Of a stretch of 8,503 nucleotides of DNA, positions 1 through 6,992 are shown piece by piece. The stretch lies in assembly GCA_036847245.1 (NCBI GenBank), contig DAIUAL010000147.1, positions 1 to 8,503 on the forward strand, in the 5' to 3' direction. The DNA is from UBA4661 sp002405405. Its GTDB lineage: Bacteria; Bacteroidota; Ignavibacteria; Kapaibacteriales; UBA4661. The notes under the pieces were generated by a model that saw only the letters and a list, made by a program, of their open reading frames with translations, made no database searches and was not told the DNA's origin. Position 1 is the first letter of the stretch. Each line of letters begins with the position of its first letter. A program made the position numbers and the translations under genes.

Positions 1-1
1 A

Positions 2-613
2 TGCTCCGTAGTCACCGATGCCGTGTACTCTATTCGAGGTGCTTGACAAAAATACTTCGGCATTCAACCTTTTATTTTGAAGTCCGGCGTAAAAACAGGA
101 TTGAATATCAAATATCGTAACCCTCTCGAAGTTGGTGCTGATCGCATTGCGAATGCTATTGCGGGTGTGCATCTCTTCCCCAATCGCAACCTTGTGATTG
201 TGGACTTCGGTACTGCGACGACCTTTTGTGCAATTACCAAAGAGCGCGAATACATGGGTGGTGTTATCCTTGCAGGCATTCGTATATCTGCAGAAGCATT
301 AGAGCAACGCACCGCCAAACTACCTTCGGTTGAAGTGGTTCCGATGAATCAATGTCTTGGTCGCTCGACAGTTGAAAGCATTCAATCGGGTTTGTACTAT
401 GGTCACATCGGCATGGTACGCGAGATTGCTGTACGCTTACAACATGAGTGTTTTGCTCCTCGTACCGATGTTGCTGATGGCGTTCCGCTTCTCATTGGTA
501 CCGGTGGTTTTTCCGGACTTTTTGATAAAGAAAGTCTTTTTGACCATGTCATTCCTGATTTGGTTTTACGCGGCATGCTGATTGCAACTCATCTTAATGA
601 GGAGAAGTCGTAG
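2..613 (+). CDS. coaX: Type III pantothenate kinase, 3' part, with an in-frame TGA at 44-46
   Basis: CoaX phosphorylates pantothenate with ATP, the first step of coenzyme A synthesis, in the cytoplasm. Counting from the TTG at 77, the visible motifs are GVKTGL (4-9), GADRIANA (20-27), the phosphate-binding VDFGTATTF (42-50), GGVILAGI (61-68) and GTGG (141-144). The N-terminal part with the first phosphate motif (DxGNTN) lies upstream of the window; roughly 60 residues are missing. The frame does not begin at TTG 77. Codons 2-43 read CSVVTDAVYSIRGA and 47-76 read QKYFGIQPFI, which align without a gap to the SSVVPP...KYFKIKPLVV stretch of Bacillus CoaX, but TGA at 44-46 interrupts them. No ribosome site precedes TTG 77. 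The gene may therefore be inactivated, or the base may be a sequence error. It stops at TAG, 56 bases before panD. The family call is sure; integrity is not. Confidence 0.88.
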
Positions 614-655
614 CATTATTGAATATTCTTTTCTCATCAATTTTTTTACCTTACC

Positions 656-662
656 AAGGGGG
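656..662 (+). promoter_or_regulatory. Shine-Dalgarno site that fixes the panD start
   Basis: AAGGGGG lies 7 bases before the ATG at 670. It selects that ATG over the in-frame earlier start at 619, which would add 17 residues with no counterpart in PanD proteins. Confidence 0.75.
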
Positions 663-669
663 CTTATAC

Positions 670-1017
670 ATGCTTTTAAATCTTCTCAAATGCAAAATTC
701 ATCGTGCAACGGTAACCGATGCCGATCTCTCGTATAAAGGATCAATCTCTATTTGCCCAAAACTCCGCACTGCCGCAGGTCTTTTGCTTAACGAACGTGT
801 CGATGTGGTCAATATCAACACGGGTGCGCGCTTTTCGACCTATGTCATTGCAGGTAAGGATGGAGAAATCTGTCTCAATGGTGCCGCCGCCCGCTTAGTT
901 CAAAAAACAGACTTAGTGATTATCATGGCGTATGGTTGGTACTCGCCAGAAGAAGCAGAACAACATGAGCCAACTTTGGTGTATGTCGATGGTGAGAATC
1001 GTCAAGTAACTGCATAA
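670..1017 (+). CDS. panD: Aspartate 1-decarboxylase (pyruvoyl enzyme), proenzyme
   Basis: PanD decarboxylates L-aspartate to beta-alanine, the amine half of pantothenate. The 115-residue length is normal for the family. The proenzyme cleaves itself between Gly24 and Ser25 (YKGS, 22-25), so Ser25 becomes the pyruvoyl group; the numbering matches E. coli PanD exactly. Other family positions are present: Lys9, His11-Arg12, Arg54, Tyr58 in GARFSTY (52-58) and LNGAAAR (69-75). The ATG at 670 is chosen because the protein then begins like other PanD proteins (xxxxLLKxKIHR) and a good ribosome site precedes it. Small oddities are Cys29 where E. coli has Asp, and a two-residue shorter loop before LNGAAAR. 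It follows coaX on the same strand with a 56-base gap, so the two are probably co-transcribed. No clear terminator follows. The function call is firm. Confidence 0.95.
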   Translation: MLLNLLKCKIHRATVTDADLSYKGSISICPKLRTAAGLLLNERVDVVNINTGARFSTYVIAGKDGEICLNGAAARLVQKTDLVIIMAYGWYSPEEAEQHEPTLVYVDGENRQVTA

Positions 1018-1037
1018 GCACAAATATACAGCTGACC

Positions 1038-1223
1038 TTAAACTTTGAAAGGCAAGTCAATGTAGAACATGGCACCATTGCCATGTTCACTTTCGCAACC
1101 GACTTCGCCAGCCATTTGGGTAACAAGTTTTTTTACAATAGACAATCCTAAACCTGTCGAATTCTCCCCGCCGGTAGGCTGTGCCGACAGTCGCGCAAAT
1201 TTCCCAAAGAGTTGGTGCTCCAC
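1038..1223 (-). pseudogene. Remnant: C-terminal end of a sensor histidine kinase ATPase domain
   Basis: The frame encodes about 61 residues matching only the last part of a HATPase_c domain. These are the F-box-like LFGKFARLS, the G2 box STGLGLSIVKKL, and the closing GNGAMFYIDLPF strand. The H box with the phosphorylated histidine, the N box and the G1 (DxGxG) box are all absent. The frame is closed by a TGA directly before the GTG at 1223, and neither other minus-strand frame upstream continues the kinase. A fragment this short cannot bind ATP or phosphorylate anything, so I read it as a decayed gene. It ends at TAA 1038-1040, tail to tail with panD. A possible front fragment of the same gene lies at 1442-1537. 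The domain identity is secure; that it is non-functional is an inference. Confidence 0.8.
1065..1088. repeat. Perfect 10-base inverted repeat with 4-base loop
   Basis: GAACATGGCA, loop CCAT, then TGCCATGTTC. It lies inside the kinase remnant and 48 bases after the panD stop. A transcript of either strand could fold into this hairpin. No run of T follows on either strand, so it is not a typical intrinsic terminator. It may be a chance result of the HGNGAMF codons, or it may act on the panD mRNA 3' end. Confidence 0.5.
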
Positions 1224-1539
1224 TCAATAATACAGCACTCATAAAAAGGGTATGAATACTATATAAGCTGAAAAAAACTCTCCACCCGTCAATGATGAGT
1301 GGCGATACCCACAGATACGAAGCCAATGGGATTATAATATATTCACTGCTCTCAAAGGCTCATAGTTGAATTCATCTTTTTTCCTTACCATTTTCATCAT
1401 ACATTGTACTACGATTCTTATCGGATACCAGACAATGGTGTTCAAATTTGTTTTGAAATCATTCCGTGTAGTGATGAGTTTGTACGCCAAATAATTGACC
1501 TAACTACCTTGTCTTTTTCGCATTTCTCCAGTAATTGTT
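1224..1539. other. Intergenic stretch without an intact gene
   Basis: No reading frame here looks like protein in either direction, apart from the possible kinase patch at 1442-1537. There is a TATAAT at 1333-1338 but no acceptable -35 element 16-18 bases upstream. TTGACC at 1495-1500 has no good -10 partner. A small TTCAAA/TTTGAA inverted repeat occurs near 1441-1456. The promoter of the following heparinase-like gene must lie in this stretch or further upstream, but I cannot place it. The most economical reading is the scar of a decayed histidine kinase gene. Confidence 0.5.
1442..1537 (-). pseudogene. Possible H-box fragment of the same histidine kinase
   Basis: One minus-strand frame reads QLLEKCEKDKVVRSII and then, seven residues on (WRTNSSL), HGMIS. 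This resembles the stretch just before and after the phosphorylated histidine in many Bacteroidota/Chlorobiota kinases (xKDKFFSIIAHDLRSPLxGMI). The AHDLRSP core itself is not preserved and is one codon short, as expected after mutation. The patch is bounded by stops (TAA at 1538-1540, TGA at 1442-1444). It has the same strand and correct order relative to the C-terminal remnant at 1038-1223, but lies too close to it for a complete kinase. The similarity is short and judged by eye, so it may be coincidence. Confidence 0.3.
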
Positions 1540-3585
1540 ATGCCCATTTCTCGCCGAAGACTTTACATTAATCTTCTGCGCCACAGAATCGTTCGTCCGA
1601 AATTGTGGGCATTACATAGCATTGCTCGATCAATGCTGCGTCGGTCATCTGTTTTTCAGAATGCATCCTTTTCTTTTTCTTTAGATGCAGCATTACCACT
1701 CTTAAGTGGAGAGACTAACGAACGTATTCGGTATCCACTACATACATTTATTGGATTAAGTGTAAAACAAAACACTTTACGCGGTATTATTGATCAAGCT
1801 GAATGCGGTCTACGAAAAGAATTCACTGTATTAAGCAACACACCGCATCACTTCGGTGAATCCTTTGCATGGCATACTGATTTTAATACACACTACACCT
1901 GGAGTAATGCACCATCGCATGCTGAAGAACATTTTCGTTATCCGCATGGTACTGACATCAAAACTGTATGGGAAATCGGTCGTTGCCACCACTTGCTTTG
2001 GTTAGCATTGGGCTATGAAGCAACAAATACGCAACTGTATGCAAAACAAGTAATCAGCGATATATTTGATTGCATGAAGCAAAATTCAGTCGGCAAAGGT
2101 GTACAGTGGACAATGCCGATGGAAATTGCTATACGCGCTATCAATATCGTCTTTGGTTTGATTGGGATTGCCCCATCCTTTTCCGATCATGACATCCTGC
2201 GCGAACAATATCGACATATTTTATCATGGCTACACGAGCATGGTCATTATCTTCACTCGCATCAAGAATATACACGTCGCCCCAACAACCATCTTTTGTC
2301 GAATGGTCTTGGACTGTTTATCCTTGGTTGTTTTTTTGAATTGATTCTCCATCAACATTCTGAAACTTCGGAATATCGTGCGGCTTTGTCTTGGAAAAAA
2401 GAAGGTGCAAAAATTTTAGAACAAGCTATGCAGGATCAAGTGTATTCCGATGGTGGGAATTATGAAAAAAGCTCTGCATACCATGCGCTTGTGCTAGAAA
2501 TGTTTGCTCTGGGATTTGCGATTGCAAAACATGTTGGGTGGAAGTTTTCATCACTCTATGAACAACGGCTTTATCGCATGTACCATGTTTTTGATGCATT
2601 CCTTGAGAGCAATGGTACAATCCCACTTATTGGAGATGCAGATAATGGTAGAATTCTTCGTATTTCTGCTGATGAAAAACCACACTGTTATGCAACACTC
2701 CACCATATGCTTGAGCGGATATTATTTCATGATACACCCGTTATAGCCCCCACAGTTATGCCACTCGAACACTTTTCTGAAATGGGTTACATTATTCACC
2801 ACACTTCCGCACATTCTTTTTTTCTTGATGTGGGAGATTATGGCATGAATGGTTGGGGTGGTCATGGACACAATGACTGTCTTGCATTCGTATGGAGCAT
2901 TCATGGGGAAACTATTATCACCGATAGTGGATGCGGTAGCTATACGGGCAATAAAAACTTACGAGAATATCAACGTTCAACGAAAGCACACAATACCGTC
3001 AGTGTGCATGGTGCTGAGCAATGTGAGTTTCTGAATCTCTGGCGAATTAAGAGCGACACAACCGACCCTTTAATACGTTCGCTTCATGCCAATGAAACAA
3101 CGCTCAATTGCTCTATCCAGCATCATGGATATGTCGAACGATTTGGTGTTATTCACCGTAGAACTCTTGTATTAAGCCATGTGGATGATACTCAATCCGG
3201 TGAATTATTGATCTCGGACGAATTAGAAACAATACAACAGCCCAAACGCTCAACAGCATCAGCCATGCAACAGCCTTCGCATGGATACCTTCATATTCCA
3301 CCCGAAATTAATATCGAACCGATTGATGCATACTCTATCGGGTACACCGGAACACGCTCTCGCGGTATAATTTGGTGCTCTTCTCCACTTACTATCGAAG
3401 TAGCACCATATTCTACTTATTATGGCGATGTTGATTCGCATTGTACAAAACTGACCTACCTAGCACCAGCATTCGTGCGAATTACTTGGGAAACATATCA
3501 CAAGCCACACGCAATTTTTTCGGGCTACCTTGCAAATACATCAATGTCTTCAGCAACAGCTACGCCATTCGATATATCTGGGTAG
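1540..3585 (+). CDS. Heparinase II/III family protein (polysaccharide lyase-like, EPS type)
   Basis: Members eliminate uronate-containing polysaccharides with a His/Tyr pair; the substrate here is unknown. The 681-residue protein has the two-part family plan. An N-terminal alpha-toroid carries WEIGRCHH (144-151), WTMPMEIAIRAIN (190-202), NNHLLSN (249-255) and DGGNYEKSSAYH (304-315, with candidate catalytic Tyr314). A C-terminal beta domain carries GHGHNDCLAF (441-450), TDSGCGSYTG (461-470) and AHNTVSV (483-489). The first ~35 residues are basic (LLRHRIVRPKLWALHSIAR), like the start of heparinase II/III proteins from exopolysaccharide clusters, and are not a signal peptide. The ATG at 1540 is used because a stop lies in frame at 1501 and the N-terminus fits the family; no ribosome site is visible. 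No glycosyltransferase genes accompany it here. It stands alone, and its 3' end overlaps the convergent DUF1501 gene by 26 bases. Confidence 0.88.
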   Translation: MPISRRRLYINLLRHRIVRPKLWALHSIARSMLRRSSVFQNASFSFSLDAALPLLSGETNERIRYPLHTFIGLSVKQNTLRGIIDQAECGLRKEFTVLSNTPHHFGESFAWHTDFNTHYTWSNAPSHAEEHFRYPHGTDIKTVWEIGRCHHLLWLALGYEATNTQLYAKQVISDIFDCMKQNSVGKGVQWTMPMEIAIRAINIVFGLIGIAPSFSDHDILREQYRHILSWLHEHGHYLHSHQEYTRRPNNHLLSNGLGLFILGCFFELILHQHSETSEYRAALSWKKEGAKILEQAMQDQVYSDGGNYEKSSAYHALVLEMFALGFAIAKHVGWKFSSLYEQRLYRMYHVFDAFLESNGTIPLIGDADNGRILRISADEKPHCYATLHHMLERILFHDTPVIAPTVMPLEHFSEMGYIIHHTSAHSFFLDVGDYGMNGWGGHGHNDCLAFVWSIHGETIITDSGCGSYTGNKNLREYQRSTKAHNTVSVHGAEQCEFLNLWRIKSDTTDPLIRSLHANETTLNCSIQHHGYVERFGVIHRRTLVLSHVDDTQSGELLISDELETIQQPKRSTASAMQQPSHGYLHIPPEINIEPIDAYSIGYTGTRSRGIIWCSSPLTIEVAPYSTYYGDVDSHCTKLTYLAPAFVRITWETYHKPHAIFSGYLANTSMSSATATPFDISG

Positions 3586-4840
3586 GTGTACCCTCCCACT
3601 GAGGAAAGATATCGGAGGTATCAGCAATAGAAAAATGGTGTCCTGCTATATCTGCAAAAAACGAACGAAAATCTGTTGTTACGGGGAGATCTCGACTATC
3701 TTCTAAATTCTCCGGTGCAAGTATTGGTACACGTCCATGGACCAAACCGCCATGTAAATGATTACCCAAAGCGAACATACAGGATCCGCGACCATGATCG
3801 GTACCTCCCGAACCATTCTCGCGTACCGTGCGACCAAATTCTGTCATAGTCATGACAACCACATCGTCCTGATATGATGCAATATCTTGCCAGAAAGCAA
3901 CCATAGCATCTGCTAATTCTCGTGCTTTATTACCAAAAACTCCTTTGGCTGTACCTTGAGCAAAATGTGTATCCCACCCACCTTGTTCAACAAAGGCAAT
4001 TTCTAACCCTACATCGTACTTAATTAACTGTGCTACTTGTTTAAGCGCATTGGCAAGTGGCGTTTGGGGATACTCAACCAATGGCTTATATGCTTCTCGC
4101 ATCTTCTGTGAGAGTAAGTGTGCAGCTTGTAAACCTTCTTTGCCCGTATCACGAAGTAATCGCTCGGAAGTTGCATCATAGAGAGCTTCAAAACCTTGTG
4201 ATGAAGTATTTCCGCTTACTGCCATCCCTACAGAAGGCTTGATAGAAAAATCACGAAGATTTGTAATGGCTAATGCCTGACCATCACCGGAAAGAGAGCG
4301 TGGCATTGCAGGCGTAAACGCAACCGAACGAAATGGCGTTTCAGGATGTGTATGTTTGGGCATGAATTTACCAACACGATTCAACCAACCATCATAGCTT
4401 CCCTTCATGCCGGGCATACCGATTTCCATATAATCTTGAGCATCGAAATGCGAGCGTGTGGTATCAGGAGATCCGCAACCATGGACAATAGCAAGTTGTT
4501 TGTTCGTAAACAGCGGCATAAATGATGCCATTGCAGGATGCAAACCAAAACGACCATCAAGATCAATCAGAGCATCAGGATTTGATGTTCCTTTGATCGG
4601 AGCAGCAAGAGCAAGACGTTTACGATGCTTCGCTATAAAGTCATCGGTATAGGGACTCACTGCCATAAGTCCATCCATCGCACCTCGTTGAAAAATCGAT
4701 ACAAGCACTTTTCTGCGCCCTGAAGTTTGTTGCTGGGCTGATAGTGCTGTCCGATGGAGAAACAAGGGGCTTCCACCAATTCCTACAGAAAGAATAGCTA
4801 ATCCTGAAGTTGAGAGAAATGCTCTGCGATTCATAGTCAT
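3560..4840 (-). CDS. DUF1501 family protein, Tat-exported
   Basis: DUF1501 proteins are related in fold to the alkaline phosphatase/sulfatase superfamily; their substrates are unknown. Counting from the ATG at 4840, the 426-residue protein starts with a twin-arginine signal (NRRAFLSTSG, 4-13, then a hydrophobic stretch and LSAQQ near 33-37), so folded export through Tat is likely. Family motifs are FQRGAMDGL (50-58, usually LRGGxDGL), RSHFDAQDYME (129-139), GGWDTH (287-292), TEFGRTVREN (333-342) and GGTDHGRG (345-352), which hold likely metal ligands. The frame is open to 4900, but those extra 20 residues would overlap the DUF1800 gene and put charged sequence before the signal. The ATG at 4834 is an alternative start. 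It follows DUF1800 by 31 bases and is very probably in one transcript with it. The stop is TAG. Confidence 0.92.
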   Translation of the reverse strand: MTMNRRAFLSTSGLAILSVGIGGSPLFLHRTALSAQQQTSGRRKVLVSIFQRGAMDGLMAVSPYTDDFIAKHRKRLALAAPIKGTSNPDALIDLDGRFGLHPAMASFMPLFTNKQLAIVHGCGSPDTTRSHFDAQDYMEIGMPGMKGSYDGWLNRVGKFMPKHTHPETPFRSVAFTPAMPRSLSGDGQALAITNLRDFSIKPSVGMAVSGNTSSQGFEALYDATSERLLRDTGKEGLQAAHLLSQKMREAYKPLVEYPQTPLANALKQVAQLIKYDVGLEIAFVEQGGWDTHFAQGTAKGVFGNKARELADAMVAFWQDIASYQDDVVVMTMTEFGRTVRENGSGGTDHGRGSCMFALGNHLHGGLVHGRVPILAPENLEDSRDLPVTTDFRSFFADIAGHHFSIADTSDIFPQWEGTPTQIYRMA

Positions 4841-4871
4841 GAGATGAAGCATATAGAAAAAAACTACTGAA

Positions 4872-6845
4872 TTATTTTCGCTGAAAGTCGGGTGAACCAA
4901 GAATCAATCCTACAATACGCGATGTGATTTGCTGTGGTGCAGACAACTTACTGAATTCTAGAGCTTGCTTGATTTCAAGTCGTTGCTGTGCGGCAGAAAG
5001 TAAAGGCGTATCGCTCTCCATCGCAGACATCATACCCGACGATGATTGTTTTTTGGCTTCTTCTTGCAATTTTGCCTCATAAGATTGATCATCTAACGCT
5101 TTCCGTAATCGAGGAAGAATGTTCGCATAATCTCGTTCTGGGAGTATTCTTTCTACGGCGTACTGCAATGCCATTTCGGTAGATTCCGGCTCATGATGTC
5201 GCAGAAATGTATCGACGGACCATGCTGTTCCCCCCAAGGTATTTTGTGCGATTTGTACACCCATATTCATTCGGGCAACTAATGCACCGGTGTTGACCCA
5301 TGCCGTTGCCTTGTCATCATAGCCTGTTGGTGGCACACAAGAGTACTGCGCCTGCCCCATTTGAGTAACTTTGAGAGCAATAGCATTATGTCGCAAAAGA
5401 TTGGCATGTACAGCTCGTACAGCACTCACGGCAACTTCAAAAGGCATTTTTATCTTGGCATTGACAACCGAACGTGACCAAAATTCTTGACTATTCACAA
5501 GGGCAATCATCATGGCTTTAAGATCACCTTTTGTTGCAAGAAAAACTTCCGCAAGTGTTTGTATCAAGGATTCCGGCGGTGCATCACTCACAAATCGACG
5601 CGCAACTTTTCGAGCAAGGAAGCGTGCTGTTGACGTAGGGTGGGCAACTATATCAAGAACTCTCTCCCCCTCATCAATACCATTATTTGCCGAAAAGTTC
5701 TGTCCAAGAATTGTTTTCTCTTCAGCATCATGTCCATCTGCTTGAAAGAAAAAATCACCCTCACTAACATAACCCAGACGCTCCATAAACTGCCGTCCAC
5801 GCTCCTGTTTTTCATTATCGGCACGCTCTCGAAACTTCTGTGGTAAAACTGTCCATCCGGTAAACGCACGTGCAACTTCAGTAACATCTTTTTGGGTATA
5901 CCCACCATCAACACCAAGCGTATGGAGTTCCAGAAGCTCACGTGCATAGTTTTCATTCAATCCGGTACGTGCACGCTTACGCTGTTTTATCTCAGGATCC
6001 TGATTCACGGCATCGATATCATCATCTGCCTGCATACGTTTTTCAAGATTGTGAACCAATTGCGGAAATGAAGAACGTACCCTATCGAGTTTCAATGAAG
6101 CAATTGTTTTGACTCCTTTATTTGCAACCGACTGCGCATTATTTAGATATAAGAGCATCGCAGGATGCTTTGCAGTTGCCCCCAAAAGAGTACGAAATGA
6201 ACGAAGAATATTTGGTCGAATAGCATCACGTTCATACGCAAGAATAAAGCCCCGTGCTTCATTGTTGGTAAGTGATACATTAAAATGGTTAAACCAAAAA
6301 TCAGTCAAAATCTCATGGACTTGATTACGTGAATACACCGCTCGAAAAAATTTTTGAGCGACTAAATCCCGTTGTAACTCATTGATCAATTTGTAATTCT
6401 TCTCTTTTGCATAGCTGTCAATCAATTTTTTATACTCGGCACCTTGCGGATCAAGATTCTTTATTGTATCGGAAACTCGACCATCTTTTTTTGCAAGACG
6501 AAAAATTTCCCCAGCAGGCTTGTAGATACGAAGTTGCTCGTCAACCGACATCGTCAATGCCGGAAATTCTTTGAGTTTTTGTTGCAGTGAATCATCGGAT
6601 TCTTTACCACGTAGCTGCCTTTCAAACCATACATCCAATCCTTGATCATGCATATCGTCAATCAAAGAACTTGTTACACCGAATGTAAAGCGTTGAGCCA
6701 AATGTACTGCAGCACTTCGCTCTGTAAATCCATTTTGTTTATAGGGCATGTCAATGGTTTGTGCATTGCTACGGACAGGAATGCAAGTACTTGCCAGAAT
6801 AGTGAATACAAGGGTGAACAGCCGTTGAGATAATGAACATTTCAT
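4872..6845 (-). CDS. DUF1800 family protein, secreted
   Basis: This 657-residue protein begins with a Sec signal peptide (basic MKCSLSQR, hydrophobic LFTLVFTILAST, probable cleavage after SNA near residue 28). DUF1800 hallmarks follow: HLAQRFTFG (48-56), FWFNHFNVS (183-191), LNENYARELLELHTLGVDGG (296-315), YTQKDVTEVARAFTGW (316-331), DGHDAEEKTILG (370-381), AHPTSTARFLARKVARRFVS (401-420), PPTGYDDKATAWVNTGALVA (505-524) and the usual ending LGSPDFQRK. A charged region (about 236-295) before the NENYAREL motif, and a low-complexity Lys/Gln/Ser tract near 590-606, look like linkers. The molecular function is not established for the family. It almost always sits just before a DUF1501 gene, as here, which suggests that the two exported proteins act together. 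The start ATG is preceded by a weak GGATAG ribosome-like site, and no convincing promoter was found for it in the divergent region. Confidence 0.93.
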   Translation of the reverse strand: MKCSLSQRLFTLVFTILASTCIPVRSNAQTIDMPYKQNGFTERSAAVHLAQRFTFGVTSSLIDDMHDQGLDVWFERQLRGKESDDSLQQKLKEFPALTMSVDEQLRIYKPAGEIFRLAKKDGRVSDTIKNLDPQGAEYKKLIDSYAKEKNYKLINELQRDLVAQKFFRAVYSRNQVHEILTDFWFNHFNVSLTNNEARGFILAYERDAIRPNILRSFRTLLGATAKHPAMLLYLNNAQSVANKGVKTIASLKLDRVRSSFPQLVHNLEKRMQADDDIDAVNQDPEIKQRKRARTGLNENYARELLELHTLGVDGGYTQKDVTEVARAFTGWTVLPQKFRERADNEKQERGRQFMERLGYVSEGDFFFQADGHDAEEKTILGQNFSANNGIDEGERVLDIVAHPTSTARFLARKVARRFVSDAPPESLIQTLAEVFLATKGDLKAMMIALVNSQEFWSRSVVNAKIKMPFEVAVSAVRAVHANLLRHNAIALKVTQMGQAQYSCVPPTGYDDKATAWVNTGALVARMNMGVQIAQNTLGGTAWSVDTFLRHHEPESTEMALQYAVERILPERDYANILPRLRKALDDQSYEAKLQEEAKKQSSSGMMSAMESDTPLLSAAQQRLEIKQALEFSKLSAPQQITSRIVGLILGSPDFQRK

Positions 6846-6934
6846 GACAACTATCCATTAAAAAAGAAAGGTGAAAAGATTCGGTGTTGAAAAAATCAAA
6901 GATGTCATCTGTAATCTGCGAAATAGATAGTAGT

Positions 6935-6964
6935 TTGACAACCGACAAAGCCAAATGGTTTAAT
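6935..6964 (+). promoter_or_regulatory. Sigma70-like promoter for the DUF1801 / oxidoreductase pair
   Basis: TTGACA at 6935-6940, an 18-base spacer, and TTTAAT at 6959-6964. This is a perfect -35 and a five-of-six -10. Transcription would start near 6971, giving a leader of about 22 bases before the ATG at 6993. The -10 overlaps the first in-frame ATG (6963), which rules that ATG out for transcripts from this promoter. If this organism uses the Bacteroidota-type consensus, the match could be fortuitous. Confidence 0.5.
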
Positions 6965-6992
6965 GTGGTGTTACTCTATTCTTGCGCACACA

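Noticed and set aside
44..85. Selenocysteine insertion at the coaX TGA
   Set aside because: The only nearby stem is 5 bases (63-67 with 77-81), AT-rich and without the guanine/uridine-rich loop of bacterial SECIS elements. CoaX is not a known selenoprotein. Kept only as a remote alternative.
1..120. Frame starting with ATG at position 1 (39 codons to TAA at 118-120)
   Set aside because: It overlaps the CoaX reading frame, which is clearly the coding one, and its product resembles nothing.
1087..1326. 79-codon minus-strand frame across the kinase remnant
   Set aside because: It is a shifted reading of the kinase end; its product has no kinase motifs and no recognisable domain.
1495..1523. 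Promoter before the heparinase-like gene (TTGACC at 1495-1500)
   Set aside because: The position 17 bases downstream reads TCGCAT, a poor -10 element, and other spacings are no better.
3580..3593. GGGTA-GGTG-TACCC hairpin as a bidirectional terminator
   Set aside because: The stem is only five bases, there is no T-run on either side, and it lies within coding sequence of the DUF1501 gene.
5648..5956. 102-codon minus-strand frame inside the DUF1800 gene
   Set aside because: It is an off-frame shadow of the DUF1800 reading frame, whose family motifs cover this whole stretch.
6846..6934. Promoter for the DUF1800-DUF1501 unit in the divergent region
   Set aside because: Minus-strand candidates such as TTGTCA and TTGATT lack a matching -10 at normal spacing, so none is annotated.
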